Shown one piece after another: positions 6,099-10,665 of a DNA stretch of 10,665 bases; the first letter of the stretch is position 1, and the number at the start of each line of letters is the position of its first letter. Both the position numbers and the translations under genes were made by a program. Origin of the DNA: an uncultured Solirubrobacteraceae bacterium. Its GTDB lineage: Bacteria; Actinomycetota; Thermoleophilia; Solirubrobacterales; Solirubrobacteraceae. The DNA lies in the NCBI GenBank assembly GCA_955652345.1, contig CATPBV010000025.1, forward strand, positions 1-10,665, written 5' to 3'. Under the pieces are notes generated by a model. It was not told where the DNA came from. It did not search any database and saw only the letters and a program-made list of their open reading frames with translations.

Positions 6099-8462
6099 CT
6101 AGTCGGCTTCAGCCTGGGCGAGCGATCGGCGTGTGGAGGCACCCGCTACCTTCGCGCGCCGCGGGCTGGCTCGCTCCGGAAGTCGGACGGGGGCCGTGTG
6201 CAGGGCCCGCATCCTGATCTCCCGCCACGACATCCCCTCCTTGAGGAGCGCCGGCATGCCCATCGCGATCGCGGTGCTGACCTCGACCGCCTGCAGGATC
6301 ACACCGTAGGCGACGCCTGTTCCGTAGCCGACGTGCCAGCCCGTGTGCAGCACCGCCGCACATGCCGCCTGGAAGATCCCCAGGTTCGCGGGCGTCGCCG
6401 GGAGGACGGCGGTGATGTTGACCGCGAACAGAACCGCCGCTGCGGCGGCGAACCCGGCCTGGTGCTCGAGGCCGAGCGCGAGCAGAAGCATGTAGCAGGA
6501 AACCCATTGCAGGCCCCAAGCCCCAAGCTGGAATACCGTCGCCGCAACCCCGAGGCGCGGCCGCCGGAACACAGTCAGCCCGGCGCGGACGCGTGACAGC
6601 GCGTCACGGATCTGAGCGACGACGGCGTGAACCCGGCGCCAGCGCCCCGCCGCACGAGGGTGCAGGAGCACGGGCATCAGCAGCACGAGCAGGAGGACCG
6701 CCAACGGCGCAATTGCAGCCAGCAGCAGCGCGTTCTGGTGTCCGGTGAAAAGGTCGGCCGAGGAGAACATCACCGCCCCAAGAACCGCAAGGGCGACGAT
6801 GTTCAGGAGCGTCTGCGATACGAGCGTCCCGAGCACCACCGGTAGGTTCTCGCGGGGGCGACCGGTACGACGGGCGATCACGAGCGCGCGCGAGGGCTCT
6901 CCGAGGCGGGCTGGCAAGGTCGACGACATCAGAACGCCGATGAACGTGCCCTGCATCGCGTCCACAAGCGTCACCCGGGCACGCGGGAGCGCAGCGCGCA
7001 GGATGGCGTGCCACGACAACGCGCGCAGCACCATCGCCCCGCACATGATCCCCAGGCCGGCGAGCACCAGCGACGGGCTCGAGCTGAGCAGCGCTGCCGC
7101 GATGTTGGCAATCCCGATCCGCTGGAGCGCGAGCACCGCCAGGACCGCTCCGCCGATCGCCGCTACTGCGACCGCCCCGCGCCGCACGAGCGCGAGTGCA
7201 CGGCTGCGGTCCCCTTCCGGCCTGGGCTCGAGGCTTGGGAGGCGGCGGGCCGCTTCGTGTGGGCGCAGATCGGCCGCCCGGATCCCCACCCGTACGGCGG
7301 CCCGCTGCATCGCTCCGTCGGGCGCCGGGACAGCGATCGCATCCTCGTATGCGTCCATCACCTCCGCCGCGACTTGCGGCCAGGCAAAGCGTTCCGCGTG
7401 CCGCGCGGCACTACGCGCCATCTCGGCGCGAACGTCCGGCTCCTCCCACATGTCCCGGAGGGCCTCTGCAATCCGCTGTGCGTCGCCCGGCCGCACCAGC
7501 ACCCCGTCGACGCCGTCGCGCACGACGTCGCGATAGCCGGCGATGTCGGACGCGACGACCGGTGTTCCCGCCGCAAACGCCTCCGTCAGGACCATCCCGA
7601 AGCTCTCGCCGCGCAGCGACGGGGCACACAGCACGTCGGCGCGCTCGAGCTCGCGCTGCTTGACCTCGTCACTGACCTTGCCGAGCATCCGCACGCCCTC
7701 CGGATCGAGCATCATCGGCAGCAGCTCCTCGGACGTCGGCCCGATCACGGTCAGCTCGGTTGGGATGTGCTCGCGGAGCGCCTCGAAGGCGCGCAGCAGT
7801 AGAGGGAGGCCCTTGCGCTCGACAGCCTGGCCGATGAATACGATCCGCAAGGGGTCCGCGCCTGTTCGCTCTGCCGCGGATCTGGCGCGCAACGGGTCGA
7901 CGTGCACACCGTTTGGGATCACGCGGTAGTGGCCGCCGAGGAACCTTCGCGCAGTCCAAGCCGCAGCTTCTGAGACAGCTACACGGACGTGCAGGCGGTT
8001 GAGGACGCGGCGCGCACCCATCAGGACGGCGGTGCCATTCGAGAAACGGTTCTCGTTGTACGTGTGGAACGTGCCCACGAGCGGGAGCTGGACATGGTCG
8101 GCGGCGACCCAGCCGGTCAGCGGGGCGATCGGCTCGTGGATGTGGACCACGTCGTAGCGCCCGATGCGCAGCTCCTTGTGCATGGCCGCCACGCCGTACG
8201 GGGTGATCGACAGGTTCGACACGGCGCCGTTCGCTTTGAACCCGACGGTCCGTCCAAGCGAAACGAGGTAGTCGGGAGCGATCAGCCGCTGCGGACGGGC
8301 ACCTCGATGCAGGATCGACGCGAACCGATCGGGCGGGTCATAGGGGGCCAGCACGCGGACGTGGTGGCCGTCCTCGATGAACCGCTCCGCGAGCGCCTCG
8401 ATGTGCCTGGTCACCCCCCCGGGATAGGTCCAGGAATAAGGTGAAACCAGCGCTATGCGCAC
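6099..8462 (-). CDS. Fusion of PimA-like GT4 glycosyltransferase and UPF0104/YbhN flippase-like membrane domain
   Basis: The gene encodes 787 residues from a GTG at 8462. Residues 1 to about 375 are a GT4 enzyme closely resembling phosphatidylinositol mannosyltransferase PimA: MRIALVSPYSW then PGGVTRHIEALAERF, VHIHEP (106-111), TFHTYNE (131-137), VIPNGV (181-186), GQAVERKG (211-218) and EX7E at E286/E294 in GESFGMVLTEA. A linker of about 50 charged, Pro-rich residues follows. Residues about 430-745 form a polytopic domain with six to eight hydrophobic segments, TLPARLGEPSRALVIARRTG (515-534) and LPATPANLGIFQA (687-699), both marks of the LPG-synthase-TM/UPF0104 family. The tail is basic. An obvious role is mannosylation or glycosylation of a membrane lipid and its movement or retention at the membrane; this is inference. 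TAGGAT just upstream could serve as SD or as -10. The gene converges on the broken SDR with 4 bp between stops. Confidence 0.87.
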   Translation of the reverse strand: MRIALVSPYSWTYPGGVTRHIEALAERFIEDGHHVRVLAPYDPPDRFASILHRGARPQRLIAPDYLVSLGRTVGFKANGAVSNLSITPYGVAAMHKELRIGRYDVVHIHEPIAPLTGWVAADHVQLPLVGTFHTYNENRFSNGTAVLMGARRVLNRLHVRVAVSEAAAWTARRFLGGHYRVIPNGVHVDPLRARSAAERTGADPLRIVFIGQAVERKGLPLLLRAFEALREHIPTELTVIGPTSEELLPMMLDPEGVRMLGKVSDEVKQRELERADVLCAPSLRGESFGMVLTEAFAAGTPVVASDIAGYRDVVRDGVDGVLVRPGDAQRIAEALRDMWEEPDVRAEMARSAARHAERFAWPQVAAEVMDAYEDAIAVPAPDGAMQRAAVRVGIRAADLRPHEAARRLPSLEPRPEGDRSRALALVRRGAVAVAAIGGAVLAVLALQRIGIANIAAALLSSSPSLVLAGLGIMCGAMVLRALSWHAILRAALPRARVTLVDAMQGTFIGVLMSSTLPARLGEPSRALVIARRTGRPRENLPVVLGTLVSQTLLNIVALAVLGAVMFSSADLFTGHQNALLLAAIAPLAVLLLVLLMPVLLHPRAAGRWRRVHAVVAQIRDALSRVRAGLTVFRRPRLGVAATVFQLGAWGLQWVSCYMLLLALGLEHQAGFAAAAAVLFAVNITAVLPATPANLGIFQAACAAVLHTGWHVGYGTGVAYGVILQAVEVSTAIAMGMPALLKEGMSWREIRMRALHTAPVRLPERASPRRAKVAGASTRRSLAQAEAD

Positions 8463-8468
8463 CCACGC

Positions 8469-8474
8469 ATCCTA
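8469..8474 (-). promoter_or_regulatory. TAGGAT element: -10 of a leaderless mRNA, or Shine-Dalgarno
   Basis: TAGGAT on the minus strand ends 6 nt before the GTG at 8462, the same spacing as TAGACT before the GTG at 3987. Read as a -10 it places transcription start on the G of the start codon. Read as a Shine-Dalgarno (AGGA, 7-8 nt spacing) it also works. I find no good -35 at 16-18 bp, so the two readings cannot be separated here. Confidence 0.35.
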
Positions 8475-8599
8475 GCGTCCCGAGGGGTGTGTGGCCCGTG
8501 CGCTGAGGCCGCGCCGGCGTTGTCCTGGGTTGTACTTGGCGGGCACGATGAGGACTTCTAACCCGTTTTCCTCTCGCGGTTTCGGCCGATCGGCGTGCG

Positions 8600-8605
8600 T
8601 ATCAT
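8600..8605 (+). promoter_or_regulatory. Candidate -10 element upstream of the chlorite-dismutase-family gene
   Basis: TATCAT matches five of six bases of TATAAT and ends 9 nt before the ATG at 8615. Transcription would start near 8612, giving a leader of only about 3 nt. No Shine-Dalgarno is seen before the ATG, which fits a leaderless or near-leaderless start. The -35 region is not convincing. Confidence 0.38.
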
Positions 8606-8614
8606 CAGCCACAG

Positions 8615-9307
8615 ATGCCAGTACGCCACTTCGTCAAGTACACCTTCCTGAAGGTCGACGCCGCCTGGCGCCGGCTGGATGACGACCGCCGTGCGGCCGA
8701 CAAGCGCGAGTTCATTGCGGCCTGCGAGGACTTCGCGGAGGGCCACCTGCTGCGAGCTTTCTCACTGGTGGGGACGCGCGGAGACGCGGACCTGATGCTG
8801 CTCAGCCAGGCCCAGAACCTCGAGCGGATCCACGAGTTCCACGTGGTCCTCGCCCAGAGCGGGCTGATGAAGTGGTGCACGGTCCCGCATTCCTTCCTGG
8901 CGATGACCAAGCCGTCCGAGTACTCCGATGAGTCCCGGCTCGAGGTCCGGCCCGCGCACGGGAGGTACCTGTTCGTCTACCCGTTCGTCAAGACGCGAGG
9001 CTGGTACGCGCTCCCCGCGGATGAGCGCTGGCGGATCATGCAGGAGCACATCAAGGTCGGGCGCGAGTATCCGTCGGTTGACCTCAACACCAGCTACTCG
9101 TTCGGGCTCGACGATCAGGAGTTCGTGGTGGCGTTCGAGACGGACAACCCAGCCGATTTCCTCGACCTCGTGCAGCGGCTGCGGACGACCGAATCGAGCT
9201 CGTACACGTTGCGAGACACCCCGACGTTCACGTGCATCTCCTGCTCGGTCGAGCGCGCATTGGGTGCCCTCGATGGCGCTGCGTTGACGGTTACGGAGCA
9301 ACTATGA
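8615..9307 (+). CDS. hemQ: Chlorite dismutase-family protein, probable coproheme decarboxylase (ChdC/HemQ)
   Basis: A 230-residue single-domain protein of the Cld/ChdC family. ChdC converts iron-coproporphyrin III to haem b with peroxide, the last step of the coproporphyrin-dependent haem pathway of Gram-positive bacteria. Visible motifs are YPFVKTRGWYALPADER (122-138), MQEHIKVGREY (142-152) and SFGLDDQEFVVAFET (162-176). By hand alignment to the family, H145 fits the proximal haem ligand and Y122 the catalytic tyrosine of ChdC. The position of the chlorite-splitting Arg (Gln in Firmicutes ChdC) falls on or near L157, so chlorite dismutase activity is unlikely. The C-terminus carries an unusual CISC pair (207-210). 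No signal peptide is present. The gene diverges from the fusion gene (152 bp between starts) and overlaps the next gene by ATGA. Family is certain; the ChdC role is likely but not proven. Confidence 0.85.
   Translation: MPVRHFVKYTFLKVDAAWRRLDDDRRAADKREFIAACEDFAEGHLLRAFSLVGTRGDADLMLLSQAQNLERIHEFHVVLAQSGLMKWCTVPHSFLAMTKPSEYSDESRLEVRPAHGRYLFVYPFVKTRGWYALPADERWRIMQEHIKVGREYPSVDLNTSYSFGLDDQEFVVAFETDNPADFLDLVQRLRTTESSSYTLRDTPTFTCISCSVERALGALDGAALTVTEQL
9295..9298 (+). promoter_or_regulatory. Ribosome binding site deciding the reductase start
   Basis: GGAG lies 5 nt before the ATG at 9304, inside the 3' end of the preceding gene. It supports 9304 over the upstream in-frame GTG at 9232, which would overlap the upstream gene by 76 nt and add residues not expected before the FAD-binding motif. 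Confidence 0.55.
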
Positions 9308-10359
9308 GCGACGCCGCCCACGATTTCGACGACGTCCGCGACGTGACAGTCATCGGAGCGGGGCCGGTCGGGATGTGCACCGCCTTCTGGGCGGGGATGC
9401 GTGAGGCTACGTCCCGGATCATCGACTCCCTGCCGGAGCTCGGCGGGCAGCTGACCACGCTGTATCCCGAGAAGTGGATCTTCGACGTGCCCGGTCACCC
9501 CCGGGTGCTCGCGCGTGATCTCGTAGAGATGCTGAGAATGCAGTCGCTCGAGCAGTTCGACGTTCCGGTCCACCTGAACACGACCGCGCACACGATCTCG
9601 TGGGAGGGCGAGGGCGAGGACCGCATGGTGGTGTTGCACACCGACCGCGGCGACCTGCGCTCCCGCACCGTGATCGTCGCGGGAGGCCACGGCGCGTTCG
9701 AGCCGAAGAAGCTCCCGGGCTTCGACATGACCCCGTGGGAGGGCCGTGGGGCGCATTACATCGTCGGCGAGAAGGCGGTGTTCGAGGGCAAGCGCGTGCT
9801 GATCGTGGGCGGCGGCGACTCAGCCTGCGACTGGGTGATCAACCTGCTCAACACCGCAAGCGAGATCAGCTTGGTGCACCGCCGGGAGGGATTCCGGGCG
9901 CACGAGCTGACCGTCGGGCAAGTGCTCGAAGCCGCGGAGCGCGGCGACGTCGCGCTGCACGTGCCGTTCCAGATCAAGGAGATCCAGGGCGACGGAACGA
10001 TCGAGCGGGTGCGCCTGTTCCACTCCGAGGACGAGGCCCAAGAGATCGAGCTCGAGGTCGACGCGATCCTGCTCCAGCTCGGGTTCAAGACTGCGCTCGG
10101 CCCGCTGAAGGACTGGGGGTTCGAGGTCTCGAAGGGCGCGATCGTCGTCGACCAGGTGATGAAGACGTCGCTCGAGCGGGTGTGGGCCTGCGGCGACATC
10201 ACCACGTTCGAGGGCAAGCTCAAGCTGATCGCGACCGGCTTTGCCGAGTCGGCGATCGCCGTCGCCCAGGCCGTGCACGAGATCCGCCCAGATGTGAAGC
10301 TCCAGCCGAAGTACTCGACCAACACCGGCGTGCCGGGGGCGGTTGCCGGCCAGCCCTGA
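9304..10359 (+). CDS. Ferredoxin--NADP+ reductase, thioredoxin-reductase-like type (YumC family)
   Basis: A 351-residue FAD/NAD(P)-dependent oxidoreductase that moves electrons between NADPH and ferredoxin or flavodoxin in the cytoplasm. The FAD Rossmann motif is VTVIGAGPVGM (14-24). It is followed by the GGQLTTLYPEKWIFDVPG signature (47-64) typical of this FNR group. The NADPH-binding motif is VLIVGGGDSACDW (165-177), with VHRREGFRAHE (191-201) providing arginines suited to the 2'-phosphate. WACGDIT (294-300) is the second FAD-contact motif. The thioredoxin-reductase C-x2-C pair is absent, which argues for FNR over TrxR. Its ATGA overlap with the haem-protein gene implies co-translation, so it may supply electrons to haem or iron metabolism; that link is inferred. 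The actual electron partner cannot be read here. Confidence 0.88.
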   Translation: MSDAAHDFDDVRDVTVIGAGPVGMCTAFWAGMREATSRIIDSLPELGGQLTTLYPEKWIFDVPGHPRVLARDLVEMLRMQSLEQFDVPVHLNTTAHTISWEGEGEDRMVVLHTDRGDLRSRTVIVAGGHGAFEPKKLPGFDMTPWEGRGAHYIVGEKAVFEGKRVLIVGGGDSACDWVINLLNTASEISLVHRREGFRAHELTVGQVLEAAERGDVALHVPFQIKEIQGDGTIERVRLFHSEDEAQEIELEVDAILLQLGFKTALGPLKDWGFEVSKGAIVVDQVMKTSLERVWACGDITTFEGKLKLIATGFAESAIAVAQAVHEIRPDVKLQPKYSTNTGVPGAVAGQP

Positions 10360-10665
10360 TCGCCCTGGGTTCGACGCAGCCGCGGTGGGCGCGCTGCGCG
10401 CAGCCGACCCGGTGCTTCGCGGGCTGATCGACGAGCTGGGTCCTGACCCCCTAGGGGATCGTCGCGCAGGCCGCCCGCACGACCTCTACGGCGCGCTCGT
10501 GCGCTCCATTGTCGGCCAGCAGCTCTCGACGAGAGCGGCGCGCGCGATCTACTCGCGGCTGACCGATCGCTTCGGTGGGCGCACCCCCACCCCGGCCGAG
10601 GTGCTTGCGGATGACCCCGATGAGCTCCGTGCCGCCGCAGGTCTCAGCCGAGCGAAGGTGCAGTA
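10343..10665 (+). CDS. AlkA-type DNA-3-methyladenine glycosylase II (5' part)
   Basis: An open frame running off the window end reads DAAAVGALRAADPVLRGLID, then HDLYGALVRSIVGQQLS and TRAARAIYSRL. It continues with TPAEVLADDPDELRAAAGLSRAKVQ. This is the N-terminal part of the HhH-GPD superfamily, in the group that removes alkylated bases such as 3-methyladenine. The helix-hairpin-helix and catalytic Asp lie beyond the window. The start is uncertain. A TTG at 10343, overlapping the reductase stop by 17 nt with a GGGGGCGG purine run just before it, allows the whole conserved N-terminus. GTG 10385 would remove the start of the conserved region. Closeness to the reductase gene suggests read-through from the same transcript, although DNA repair has no evident link to haem. 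Confidence 0.72.
   Translation, partial: MPASPDRPGFDAAAVGALRAADPVLRGLIDELGPDPLGDRRAGRPHDLYGALVRSIVGQQLSTRAARAIYSRLTDRFGGRTPTPAEVLADDPDELRAAAGLSRAKVQ

Noticed and set aside
7008..7802. 264-residue plus-strand open frame inside the fusion gene (with several overlapping ones)
   Set aside because: It has low-complexity Arg/His/Pro-rich composition and lies opposite the PimA-like domain; an antisense shadow.
9304..10359. Thioredoxin reductase
   Set aside because: The fold and motifs are related, but the redox-active C-x2-C pair is missing.

Overview
The window is very GC-rich, with genes packed tightly on both strands. This, together with a PimA-like glycosyltransferase, a ChdC/HemQ-type haem protein and start codons placed 6-9 nt after -10-like hexamers, suggests a high-GC actinobacterium. 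A deep lineage such as Thermoleophilia is my guess from protein flavour; no marker gene in the window proves it.

Left part (1-3614, minus strand): a surface-polysaccharide operon read right to left. A GT4 glycosyltransferase (2301-3614) overlaps a polyprenyl-phosphate sugar phosphotransferase (740-2314), which starts the repeat unit on the lipid carrier. A Wzz-type chain-length/co-polymerase protein (1-711, cut by the window edge) follows. A second GT4 glycosyltransferase (3987-5189) diverges from this operon. The 372-bp divergent spacer holds two near-identical GAACG-N4-CGTTC inverted repeats, a separate perfect palindrome, and candidate promoters facing each way. The rightward promoter would make a leaderless mRNA starting at the GTG of the glycosyltransferase.

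Middle (5190-8462): a short-chain dehydrogenase broken by two compensating single-base frameshifts and lacking a normal start (about 5316-6094). It converges, with a 4-bp gap between stops, on a 787-residue minus-strand gene. That gene fuses a PimA-like glycosyltransferase to a UPF0104/YbhN-type multi-pass membrane domain, so it may make and also move or anchor a glycolipid.

Right part (8463-10665, plus strand): a chlorite-dismutase-family protein, probably coproheme decarboxylase (ChdC/HemQ), is joined by an ATGA overlap to a thioredoxin-reductase-like ferredoxin-NADP+ reductase. The 5' part of an AlkA-type DNA glycosylase follows and is cut by the window end.

I saw no tRNA, rRNA, CRISPR array, transposase or attachment site. 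The main points of interest are the glycosyltransferase-flippase fusion, the duplicated inverted repeat in the divergent polysaccharide promoter region, the leaderless starts, and the broken dehydrogenase.
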